Part shown: piece after piece, positions 8,373 through 15,337 of the stretch
Numbering within the stretch: the stretch's first letter is position 1
Layout of the letters: every line of letters starts with the position of its first letter
Assembly: GCA_046483725.1 (NCBI GenBank)
Contig: JAWOCQ010000080.1
Location: 1-24,671, forward strand
Length of the DNA stretch: 24,671 nt
Reading direction: 5' to 3'
Source of the DNA: T3SED10-47 sp046483725
Lineage (GTDB): Bacteria > Bipolaricaulota > Bipolaricaulia > Bipolaricaulales > Bipolaricaulaceae
Program-made: the position numbers and the translations under genes
Notes under the pieces: model-generated
What the model was told of the DNA's origin: nothing
Seen by the model: the letters and a program-made list of their open reading frames with translations, nothing else
Database searches by the model: none

Positions 8373-8436
8373 ATATTGGGCGAAAAACCGGTCCACTTCC
8401 ACCGTGGCAGCTGAGAGACGAGCCGCTCAGGGGGTA

Positions 8437-8658
8437 TCAGACGGCCTCCACCTCCGCAACTTGGGGGATCTGCTCTTTCAGGTAGCGTGCTACCGTGTCG
8501 TGGAGTGTTATTGCTGCCATTGGGCACGAATGGCACGCGCCGCTAAGGCGGACGCGCACCACGTTTTGCTCGGTGATTTCCACTAGCTCGATGTCTCCGC
8601 CGTCTGCTTGTAGGGCGGGACGGAGGGTTTCCAGCGCCTGGCGTACTTGCTCGTGCAT
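8437..8658 (-). CDS. NifU C-terminal-domain (Nfu-type) Fe-S cluster carrier
   Basis: This 73-residue protein is the complete length of a stand-alone Nfu domain. It starts with the usual helix (MHEQVRQALETLRPALQADG), then GGDIELVEI, and carries the cluster-binding motif GACHSCP (CxxC, C42 and C45). The rest, AAITLHDTVARYLKEQIPQV, follows the family pattern. The family assembles or delivers a 4Fe-4S cluster between subunits to target apoproteins in the cytoplasm. ATG 8658 has AGGAGGCG 6 nt upstream; a longer frame to 8919 is unsupported. It is divergent from the acetyltransferase gene and has no other Fe-S biogenesis genes nearby, although the DUF362 protein at 9761-10933 would be a plausible client. 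Confidence 0.93.
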   Translation of the reverse strand: MHEQVRQALETLRPALQADGGDIELVEITEQNVVRVRLSGACHSCPMAAITLHDTVARYLKEQIPQVAEVEAV

Positions 8659-8741
8659 GCTATCGCCTCCTGGCCTTTGGTTTTTCCATAACTGGTTCCA
8701 AGCATACACGCTCCGGGGCGGACGCGCCGCCATCGAGGTTC

Positions 8742-8747
8742 TACAAT
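8742..8747 (+). promoter_or_regulatory. -10 element TACAAT placed for a leaderless transcript of the acetyltransferase
   Basis: TACAAT ends 5 nt before the GTG at 8753, so predicted initiation falls on the start codon. No ribosome site lies at a usable distance (nearest GAGG about 14 nt away). Confidence 0.45.
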
Positions 8748-8752
8748 CCGGT

Positions 8753-9655
8753 GTGCGCCAGTTGCAGGTCAAACGAGGTAGCAGTGCGGATGTAGAGCAG
8801 GCGCTTGCCTTGTGGAAGGAGTGCTTTCCGATGGCTTGGGGCACCGACGCGTTGGACGTGGGCGCTGTAAGACGAGTTGTGCGGATCCTCCTCGGCGCCC
8901 GGCGCCTTCCTCTGCGCACTCTCCAGTGGTTGGGGAGCTCGGCCGAGTTTTGGGTGGCACATCAGGGGGATCATCTGCTCGGTGTGATGGGACAGCTAGG
9001 CGAGCAATCTCCGCGCCTGACGGGGCTTGTGCTCCGCAGTGACGTGCGGGGAACGGGAGTGGGGCAGTTGTTCCTCAACGCAGTGTTGGCAAAACACGAT
9101 GCCGCCGGTACAGAGTTTGTCAGAGCGCTACCGGCCCGAGAGGGGTGGGGGCGGCAGGCGCTGGCGCGGGCGGGGTTCGTAGAGCTGGGAGACATTTGGG
9201 ACTACGAGCTTTTGCTTCCTCTCCCCGTGGGGGTCCGTCCCGGGGCGTCTGTCCGCTGGTTGCGGCGGCGTGAACGAAGAGAACTGGTCCGTGCTGCGAT
9301 GCAGGTCGGCAATCTTGCCCGGGCAGTTACGCTGGACGGGACGTATGGTGCCCCACTGGTATCAGTGATGGGACTGCGTGAGGGGGTGGCCGTGGGGAAG
9401 CGGCAAGCGATTGCTTCTGTGGAGTACAACGCCTACCAATCCTGGGCCCAGGTGCGGCTGTGTGCCTCCAACGGGCAAGAGGACAACGTGCTCCTCCTGC
9501 AGGCCCTGGCCGGAGACCTAGCCCGCACAGGGCTGCAGGGGTTGCGGGTTGCTATGTGGGGCGGGAATACCGCGACACACGCGGCGATGGAGGAGTGGGG
9601 AGCTCGCCTGTCCGGCAACTGGACCTGGCTGGCCCGCGCCCGGCCCAAGGGCTAG
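8753..9655 (+). CDS. GNAT-family N-acetyltransferase, probably two tandem GNAT domains
   Basis: From GTG 8753 the product is 300 residues, about twice one GNAT domain. The N-terminal half has the acetyl-CoA pyrophosphate motif RGTGVG (99-104, the R/Q-x-x-G-x-G/A signature) after strand LTGLVLRSDV. It ends with the typical ALARAGFVELGDIWDYELLL. The C-terminal half (about 165-300) has a similar strand-helix layout but no clear motif, so it looks like a degenerate second domain. The acceptor substrate is unknown. The start is uncertain: the frame stays open back to 8495, but 8495-8658 is antisense to nfu. The GTG at 8753 follows a TACAAT box by 5 nt and may head a leaderless mRNA; TTG at 8762 is an alternative. 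Confidence 0.8.
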   Translation: MRQLQVKRGSSADVEQALALWKECFPMAWGTDALDVGAVRRVVRILLGARRLPLRTLQWLGSSAEFWVAHQGDHLLGVMGQLGEQSPRLTGLVLRSDVRGTGVGQLFLNAVLAKHDAAGTEFVRALPAREGWGRQALARAGFVELGDIWDYELLLPLPVGVRPGASVRWLRRRERRELVRAAMQVGNLARAVTLDGTYGAPLVSVMGLREGVAVGKRQAIASVEYNAYQSWAQVRLCASNGQEDNVLLLQALAGDLARTGLQGLRVAMWGGNTATHAAMEEWGARLSGNWTWLARARPKG

Positions 9656-9760
9656 GGGGAATTGAAGGAGGCGAAACTGAAGCTTCCTTACGGAGCAAAG
9701 CCGGGCAGGGGCGGGAAGACGGTGGGTGCAAGGCAGCCGATCCCAAGCTGGGCTAGGCCC

Positions 9761-10933
9761 TCAGGGGCTGCTCAGGCGGCGCCGCGCGGCCTGCATCACC
9801 CTGTACAGCGCCCGGCCGTGCAGGGAACGGCGGAGGAGGATAGCGTCGTAGCGACACACCTCGTGGCAGCACATACAGCGGATGCACTTGCGGCGCTCTA
9901 TGCGGGCCTTGTTCCCGTGCATGGTGGCCGCCCCCACCGGGCAGATAGCGGCGCACGCTCTGCAGCCCACGCAACGGTCGGTGACCACGGTGGGGTATGC
10001 CGTGAGCTGACTACTGAACAGCCGAGCCACCGATGGGGGCACGCGGCCGAGATAGCGTGCGGGCGTGGTGGAGGGGAGGGTGAAAGAAGTTGGGAGAACA
10101 TTATCCATGGCCTCCCCTACAAGCTCAATCTCCTGAAGCTCTCCAACACCTACGCCGCGGCGGTGCGCCACCTGGGTGGTGCCGATCTCCATGGAGTCCA
10201 GGCCCATGATGTGAGCTGCTACGGCGTCCACTGCCACGCCATCGCCGCCTGCCAGGAGCAGGCCGACCTCGCGGGGTTGCCCGGCGGCCGGGCCTTCTCC
10301 CTCCATTCCCACCACAGCATCCATGATGTGCAATGCTGGGGGCGCGGTCGCATAGATGTCCACGAGGGCTTGATTGAATGCAGCGGGTTGGCTGTAGAGA
10401 CCATGATAGCTGGAGCGCAACCCGCTGGGGATGACGCCGTATAGGTTCTTCACCGCACCGGTGAGTGTGGTCAGCGAATGGGTCTTGAGCTTGGGGAGGT
10501 TCACCACCACGTCGGCCTCCAGGACCTCGCGGGCGATGTACACGCGCTCGAGCACGGCCCCGCCGGAGTTTATTTCGGTGAAACCGTGCTGTTTTAGGTT
10601 GACCAAGGGAACCCCGAGACGCTGAGCGAGTTCTCGGTAACCGGACACAGCGAATGGGTCCCCGTCGGCTTGTACGTCATCGCCGAAACTCACCCGGGAG
10701 GTGACCCCCAGGAGTTGCTGCAAGACTGCTTCGACGACTTTCGGGTGGGTGATGATGGCGCGCTCAGGCGGGGAAGGAGGGGACAAGTGGTTGGCCTTGA
10801 CGAACACGCGGTCTCCGGGGCGAACGAACCCCTCTAGCCCTCCGAGAAGGCTTATCGCCCGGTCAACCGCGCTTGCTACCTGTTGGCATTCGTATGATCC
10901 ACACCGGACTACCGACACGCGCGGCTTGCTCAT
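9761..10933 (-). CDS. DUF362 domain protein with C-terminal 2x[4Fe-4S] ferredoxin domain
   Basis: The product is 390 residues. Residues about 5-250 form a DUF362 domain (VFVKANHLSP, DVVVNLPKLKTH, TGAVKNLYG, MDAVVGMEGEGP). The C-terminus has two ferredoxin motifs: CVGCRACAAICP (C321, C324, C327, C331) and CIRCMCCHEVC (C350, C353, C356, C360). Both are complete, so two 4Fe-4S clusters are expected. No signal peptide is seen. The family occurs widely in anaerobes and is often called an iron-sulfur or ferredoxin-like protein, but its reaction is not established. The start at 10933 matches the family N-terminus (VSVVRCGSYE) although no strong ribosome site precedes it. It is convergent with the acetyltransferase gene and divergent from the tyrosine phenol-lyase gene by 103 bp. 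Redox chemistry is the safe inference. Confidence 0.9.
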   Translation of the reverse strand: MSKPRVSVVRCGSYECQQVASAVDRAISLLGGLEGFVRPGDRVFVKANHLSPPSPPERAIITHPKVVEAVLQQLLGVTSRVSFGDDVQADGDPFAVSGYRELAQRLGVPLVNLKQHGFTEINSGGAVLERVYIAREVLEADVVVNLPKLKTHSLTTLTGAVKNLYGVIPSGLRSSYHGLYSQPAAFNQALVDIYATAPPALHIMDAVVGMEGEGPAAGQPREVGLLLAGGDGVAVDAVAAHIMGLDSMEIGTTQVAHRRGVGVGELQEIELVGEAMDNVLPTSFTLPSTTPARYLGRVPPSVARLFSSQLTAYPTVVTDRCVGCRACAAICPVGAATMHGNKARIERRKCIRCMCCHEVCRYDAILLRRSLHGRALYRVMQAARRRLSSP

Positions 10934-11036
10934 AGCCTGCTATGGTGCCCCAGACCCCGGCGATTTGCCAGGAGCGATGGCCAAAGCGTAGCGGCTCAAC
11001 TATCATGATGGACAATCCCACGAAAGGAGGCGGGAC

Positions 11037-12428
11037 ATGCCGCGTTGCATCCCCGAACCGTACAAGATCAAGATGGTGGAGCCTCTTCAGGTCACCACGA
11101 GGGAGTATCGCCGACGGTGTCTAGAGCAAGCAGGCTATAACACTTTTCTTCTGGCAAGCAAGGATGTATTCATCGACCTGCTCACCGACAGCGGGACCAG
11201 CGCTATGAGCGAGGTGCAGTGGGCCGGGTTGATGCGTGGCGACGAGGCGTACGCAGGGAGCCGCAACTTCGACAACCTGTGCGAGGCGGTGGGAGAGTTG
11301 ATGGGCTACTCGTATACGGTCCCCACCCACCAAGGGCGCGGCGCCGAGCACCTGTTCTTTCAGAACTTCATCCGGCCCGGAGACGTGGTGCCGATGAACA
11401 TGTACTTTACCACCACCCGCCAGCATGCTGAGCTTGCCGGCGGGGTGTTTCACGACGTGATTGTGGATGAGGCGCACGACCCTGCTTCCCGTTTCCCCTG
11501 GAAGGGCAACGTCGATCTGGAGAAACTGCAGACATTGGTGGACAAGTACGGCACGGAACGCGTACGGATGGTAAGCGTTGCCCCCAATGTCAACATGGCT
11601 GGTGGACAGCCGTTTAGCATGGCCAATCTGAAGGAGCTGCGTCAGTTCTGTGAAGGTCACGGGATTCGCATTTTCATGGACATCACCCGGATTGCGGAGA
11701 ATGCCTACTTCATCAAGGAGCGGGAGGAAGGCTACGCCGACCGCTCCATCAAGGACATCATCCGGGAGATCTGCGCACACAGCGACGGAGCGTGGATGAG
11801 CGCCAAAAAGGACGGTCTGGTCAACATCGGGGGGTTCCTAGCCTTCCATGAAGGGCAGGAGGAGATGTTCGAGCGGTGCCGCAGCATGGTCGTGGTATAC
11901 GAGGGATTGCACACCTACGGAGGCATGGCCGGGCGGGATATGGAGGCCCTGGCGATCGGGCTTCAGGAGGTGTGTCAGGTTGAGTACCTGGCCGCGCGTA
12001 TAAGCCAGATTCGGCTGCTTCACTCAATGTTGGTGGAAGGGGGAGTACCGTTGGTCCATCCGTGCGGGGGGCACGGGGTGTTCCTGGACGCCCAGGAGTT
12101 CCTACCTCAGCTGGACCAAGATCAGTTCCCCGCGCAGATGCTGGCGGCCCAAGTCTACCTTGAGGGTGGTGTGCGCAGCATGGAGCGCGGAAACGTCAGC
12201 GCGGGAAGAGACCCGGAGACTGGGCAAAACCGCCGGCCCCGGCTGGAGCTGGTCCGACTCACCGTTCCCCGCCGCGTGTACACGCAAACCCACATGGAGT
12301 ACGCTGCGGAGACCGTGATCGACGTATTCCGTCGCCGAGAGACGATCCCCGGGCTCGAGTTCTCCTACGAGCCGGAGATGCTCCGCTTCTTCCAGGCGCG
12401 GTTCGAGCCTGTTATTCCCACTCGATAG
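11037..12428 (+). CDS. tpl: Tyrosine phenol-lyase (beta-tyrosinase), PLP enzyme
   Basis: The 463-residue product belongs to the tryptophanase/tyrosine phenol-lyase family throughout. The PLP lysine lies in MSAKKDGLVNIGG (K258, second of the KK pair). Other conserved points are Y72 (GDEAY), R101 (HQGRG), D215 and R218 (MDITR), and R407. What separates the two enzymes is the substrate pocket. Tyrosine phenol-lyase has Met and Arg (M379, R381 in Citrobacter freundii) where tryptophanase has Val and Ile. Here the segment is VRSMERG (M382, R384), so tyrosine phenol-lyase is the better call. The reaction is L-tyrosine + H2O to phenol, pyruvate and ammonia, in the cytoplasm. ATG 11037 follows AAAGGAGG by a suitable gap. 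It ends 17 bp inside guaA, tail to tail. Confidence 0.92.
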   Translation: MPRCIPEPYKIKMVEPLQVTTREYRRRCLEQAGYNTFLLASKDVFIDLLTDSGTSAMSEVQWAGLMRGDEAYAGSRNFDNLCEAVGELMGYSYTVPTHQGRGAEHLFFQNFIRPGDVVPMNMYFTTTRQHAELAGGVFHDVIVDEAHDPASRFPWKGNVDLEKLQTLVDKYGTERVRMVSVAPNVNMAGGQPFSMANLKELRQFCEGHGIRIFMDITRIAENAYFIKEREEGYADRSIKDIIREICAHSDGAWMSAKKDGLVNIGGFLAFHEGQEEMFERCRSMVVVYEGLHTYGGMAGRDMEALAIGLQEVCQVEYLAARISQIRLLHSMLVEGGVPLVHPCGGHGVFLDAQEFLPQLDQDQFPAQMLAAQVYLEGGVRSMERGNVSAGRDPETGQNRRPRLELVRLTVPRRVYTQTHMEYAAETVIDVFRRRETIPGLEFSYEPEMLRFFQARFEPVIPTR

Positions 12429-13926
12429 TGGCGGGGGGTTTGCTGGTGATGTCGTAGACCACTCGGCCAACTCCAGGAACGCGTCGGGTGATGCGGGCAG
12501 CCACCTGATCCAAGAAGGCAAGGGGGAGCTGGGCCCAGTCGGCGGTCATCCCGTCAACGCTGGTAACCGCACGGAGGGCAACGACATGGCCGTAGGTTCG
12601 CCCATCGCCGCCGACGCCGGTACTCCGCACCGGGGTTAAAACCGCTAAGGCCTGCCATACTTGGTCGTAAAGGCCGTGTTCGCGCAGCGCGGCCACGAAC
12701 TCGGCGTCGGCTTGGCGCAGGATCTCCAGGCGTCCGGGGGTCACCTCCCCCAAGATGCGTACAGCCAGTCCCGGGCCGGGAAACGGGTGGCGGAGACGGA
12801 GGTGATCGGGCAGGTTCAGCAGCTTGGCCAGCTCCCGCACCTCGTCCTTGAACAGAAACCTAAACGGCTCCAGGAGCTCGAACCCCAGGCGCTCGGGAAG
12901 CCCACCCACGTTGTGGTGGCTCTTGATGCTCGCCGCCCCGGTGGCCCCGGCGGACTCGATTACATCAGGATACAGCGTTCCCTGGGCGAGAAAGCGAAAC
13001 GGTCCCAGACACCGGGCTTGCTCCTCGAACACCTCGACGAAGGCCCCGCCGATCGCCCGGCGCTTGTCCTCGGGGTCCTCCACTCCCTGAAGACGTTGCA
13101 GGAATAGGGAAGCGGCGTCCACCGCCTCAAGGTTCACCCCTATCGCGCGTACGGTGGCCTCCACCTCCTCGCCTTCGGCATGCCGGAGGAGTCCGTGATC
13201 CACAAAGATGGCTTTGTGATCCACGCCGGCGCGGGCCAGGAGGGCGGCCAAGGTGGTGGAATCCACGCCGCCTGACAGGCCTAGCAACACCCTGTCCGAG
13301 CCGACCTGGCGGCGCACGCCATCGAGAAGCAGCTGTAGCGTGTTCTCCGGGGTCCAGTCACGGCGGACGCCAGCCATCTCCAGGAAGTTGGCCAGCACCT
13401 CGGCTCCCTCGGGCGTGTGGGTCACCTCGGGATGGAACTGGACTCCGGCGGCGCTGCCGTCGACGGCGTAGGCCGCGGCAACCGCGCAGTCGGGGCTGAA
13501 GGCCGCTACCTCCCAGTCTGGGGGAAGCTCCTGCACAGCGTCCGCATGGCTCATCCAGACTTCGAGACCTTGGGGAAGGCCACGAAACAGAGGTCCCCGG
13601 GCTCCGGAGAGAAGCGCGCGACCATATTCGCGGTGCTGGGCTTGGGCTACCCTCCCCCCCTTGGCCTCTACCAGGCAGTGCATGCCATAGCAGATCCCCA
13701 GGGTGGGGAGCCCCGCGGCCAGGACCTCCTGCCGCGGGCGGGGGGGGTCGCGATCGTGGATGGATGCAGGGCTTCCGGAGAGGACAAGCGCTTGGGGGTT
13801 ATGCTGGTCAATCTCGTCGAGAGAAGCGGCTCCAGGTAGCACTACGGAGAAGGCGTTGAGTTCCCGCAACCGCCGGGCAATGAGCCGCGTGTACTGGGAG
13901 CCGAAATCCAGAATCACAACGCTCAT
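12412..13926 (-). CDS. guaA: GMP synthase (glutamine-hydrolysing)
   Basis: The 504-residue product has the full two-domain layout. The class I amidotransferase domain contains LDFGSQYTRLIARR at the start, catalytic C79 in GICYG, and H165/E167 in GVQFHPEV. The ATP pyrophosphatase domain has the PP-loop LSGGVDST (217-224) and RHPFPGPGLAVR, and the C-terminus ends in the invariant KPPATIEWE. It converts XMP, ATP and glutamine to GMP. The frame starts with GTG at 13932 immediately after the xpt stop; ATG 13926 is preferred because it gives the canonical N-terminus and GGAG at the end of xpt is then well spaced. It is co-transcribed with and downstream of xpt, which supplies XMP directly. Confidence 0.96.
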   Translation of the reverse strand: MSVVILDFGSQYTRLIARRLRELNAFSVVLPGAASLDEIDQHNPQALVLSGSPASIHDRDPPRPRQEVLAAGLPTLGICYGMHCLVEAKGGRVAQAQHREYGRALLSGARGPLFRGLPQGLEVWMSHADAVQELPPDWEVAAFSPDCAVAAAYAVDGSAAGVQFHPEVTHTPEGAEVLANFLEMAGVRRDWTPENTLQLLLDGVRRQVGSDRVLLGLSGGVDSTTLAALLARAGVDHKAIFVDHGLLRHAEGEEVEATVRAIGVNLEAVDAASLFLQRLQGVEDPEDKRRAIGGAFVEVFEEQARCLGPFRFLAQGTLYPDVIESAGATGAASIKSHHNVGGLPERLGFELLEPFRFLFKDEVRELAKLLNLPDHLRLRHPFPGPGLAVRILGEVTPGRLEILRQADAEFVAALREHGLYDQVWQALAVLTPVRSTGVGGDGRTYGHVVALRAVTSVDGMTADWAQLPLAFLDQVAARITRRVPGVGRVVYDITSKPPATIEWE

Positions 13927-13932
13927 CGACAC

Positions 13933-14508
13933 CTACTCCGCGAACTCCACTCGGCCGCTTTCGGGGTCCATGTGCGTGATCGGGGCCAGGGCCACTATGG
14001 GCACCCCGAACGCTTCCAGCTGCGCCCGCCCTCCGCTGAAGCACTTCTCGATGACGAATCCGAACCCCGCAAGCTCAGCACCACACTGGAGCACCATCTG
14101 GGCCAGCGCGGCCGAGGTGATTCCCCGATGGAGGAAATCGTCGACCACCAGCACACGTTCTCCTTCAGCTAAGTAATCCCGGCATAGGAAAAGCTCTTGC
14201 TGGGTTCCCTTGGTGGGCGAGCGCAGGCCGCAGCTGACTGCATTGTCCATGGTGATGGCTTGGCCCTTCTTGGCGTACAGGGCACAGGCGCCGAGCCGAC
14301 GAGCGACCTCGTAGGCGATCACGTTTCCGGCGGCCTCCGCAGTCAGCACGCAGGTGATGCCTCGACCGGCGTAGCTCGCAGCCAGCCCTTCGCCGGCCAG
14401 TCCCACGAACTCAGGGTTGATGCGGTGGTTGAGGAAGCCGTCCACGCGCAGAAACTCGGGGCCCAAGACGATCCCCTCTCGTTGAATCCATGCTTTAAGC
14501 GCTTCCAT
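13933..14508 (-). CDS. xpt: Xanthine phosphoribosyltransferase
   Basis: The 191-residue product matches Bacillus Xpt from end to end: MEALKAWIQREGIVLG and VDGFLNHRINP at the N-terminus, and VIEKCFSGGR near the C-terminus. The PRPP-binding loop is VLVVDDFLHRG (119-129, acidic pair D123-D124). It salvages xanthine with PRPP to XMP, the substrate of GMP synthase encoded just downstream, so the pair forms a xanthine-to-GMP route. Start ATG 14508 matches the family N-terminus but has no Shine-Dalgarno; a TACAAT box ends 6 nt before it, suggesting a leaderless transcript. No purine riboswitch is seen upstream, unlike in Bacillus. Divergent from radC. Confidence 0.95.
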   Translation of the reverse strand: MEALKAWIQREGIVLGPEFLRVDGFLNHRINPEFVGLAGEGLAASYAGRGITCVLTAEAAGNVIAYEVARRLGACALYAKKGQAITMDNAVSCGLRSPTKGTQQELFLCRDYLAEGERVLVVDDFLHRGITSAALAQMVLQCGAELAGFGFVIEKCFSGGRAQLEAFGVPIVALAPITHMDPESGRVEFAE

Positions 14509-14514
14509 TCTCTA

Positions 14515-14520
14515 ATTGTA
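14515..14520 (-). promoter_or_regulatory. -10 element TACAAT of a probable leaderless xpt-guaA transcript
   Basis: On the minus strand TACAAT is followed by 6 nt (TAGAGA) and then ATG 14508. The 20 nt before the start contain no ribosome site. No clear -35 is visible. Confidence 0.5.
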
Positions 14521-14580
14521 CCCGTGCGATGGATGATTTTCCCTCGCGGTTATGCACGCGGTAAACATAGCCCCTCCCCG

Positions 14581-14606
14581 GTTAGATACAGTATACTGTA
14601 CCTAAC
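14581..14606. promoter_or_regulatory. Near-perfect 26-bp palindrome between xpt and radC, likely operator
   Basis: The left arm GTTAGATACAGTA (14581-14593) and right arm TACTGTACCTAAC (14594-14606) match as an inverted repeat at 12 of 13 positions, with no spacer. The centre contains TATACT (14592-14597), a possible -10 for radC. Binding by a dimeric repressor is inferred from symmetry and position; the regulator is unknown and no regulator gene is adjacent. Confidence 0.55.
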
Positions 14607-14628
14607 AGCCTAGGAGGACCGAGAGAAG

Positions 14629-15312
14629 ATGAATCTCACAGCGAAACGACTCCATGAACTGCCGGCCGTAGACCGGCCGCGGGAGAGATTACGCAAGCGG
14701 GGGAGCCAGGCCCTCTCGGACCAGGAGCTTTTGGCGGTCCTCTTGGGGACCGGCGGTGGACGGGGGGTGCTCCAACTCGCCGGCGAGATCCTGTCCCGCT
14801 ATGGCCAGGGCTTGGTGGGGGTAAAGCCGGAGGAGTTGGAGGCCATCCCCGGGGTGGGCAATGCCACGGCTTGCCGGCTGGTGGCCGCTTTGGAACTGGC
14901 TCGGCGACAGCTATCGAGGGAGCTTCCGGTGATCCGAGAACCGGCGGACGTGTTTCCCTATGTTCAGGAGATCATCTGTAAGAAACAAGAGTACTTCGTA
15001 TGTCTCTCCCTGAGCGGCGCAGGGGAAGTGTTGGCGTCACGCGTCGTTACGGTGGGGCTTTTGGATGTGACGCTTGTGCATCCCCGGGAGGTGTTTGCCG
15101 ATGCAGTGGCCGACAGGGCTGCGTCCGTGATAATAGCGCACAATCACCCGTCGGGTGTGTGTGAGCCGAGCGCCGAGGACCTGGCGCTAACCCGGCAGCT
15201 GATCGAAGCTGGGCGCACTCTGGGCATCCCGGTCGTGGATCACGTGATCGTGTGCCCTGGCCGCATTGTGTCCCTACGCGAGCAAGGGCTCGTGGAGGGT
15301 TGTGCTTGGTGA
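14629..15312 (+). CDS. radC: RadC family protein (JAB/MPN domain)
   Basis: The 227-residue product is full length for RadC. The N-terminus is KRLHELPAVDRPRERL and a UPF0758-type LSDQELLAVLLGTG follows. A helix-hairpin-helix lies at about 72-90 (IPGVGNATACRL). The C-terminal JAB domain carries the metal motif HNHPSG (171-176) followed by PSAED (D184), the JAMM-like signature. The name reflects an old DNA-repair assignment that has been questioned; the true activity is not settled. ATG 14629 follows AGGAGGA with an 11-nt gap. It is first in the rightward group, 25 bp ahead of purB, and its control region holds the 26-bp palindrome. Confidence 0.93.
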   Translation: MNLTAKRLHELPAVDRPRERLRKRGSQALSDQELLAVLLGTGGGRGVLQLAGEILSRYGQGLVGVKPEELEAIPGVGNATACRLVAALELARRQLSRELPVIREPADVFPYVQEIICKKQEYFVCLSLSGAGEVLASRVVTVGLLDVTLVHPREVFADAVADRAASVIIAHNHPSGVCEPSAEDLALTRQLIEAGRTLGIPVVDHVIVCPGRIVSLREQGLVEGCAW

Positions 15313-15337
15313 TCCGTCAGGGTACCTTGAGCGTGCT

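Larger units (their letters stand above)
8115..8436. other. Gene-free region of about 320 bp with promoter-like and terminator elements
   Basis: It lies between the S10 peptidase start and the Nfu stop. Apart from the peptidase -10 (8154-8159), a promoter-like pair (8313-8341) and an intrinsic terminator (8348-8372), I see no protein gene. An AT-rich patch (TTAAATATTT, near 8254-8264) stands out from the GC-rich surroundings. A small non-coding RNA upstream of the terminator is possible, but I recognise no known family. Confidence 0.5.

Noticed and set aside
8495..8752. N-terminal extension of the acetyltransferase frame
   Set aside because: Most of it is antisense to the well-supported nfu gene, the translation is low-complexity, and no ribosome site precedes it.
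9662..9770. TTG-started frame after AAGGAGG-like bases reading KLPYGAKPGR, reminiscent of a LarA/DUF2088 N-terminus
   Set aside because: Only the LPYG tetrapeptide matches. What follows does not fit the family, and the frame continues antisense to the DUF362 gene. The apparent SD also overlaps the start.
13927..13932. GTG start of guaA immediately after the xpt stop
   Set aside because: The ATG two codons later gives the canonical GuaA N-terminus with better ribosome-site spacing.
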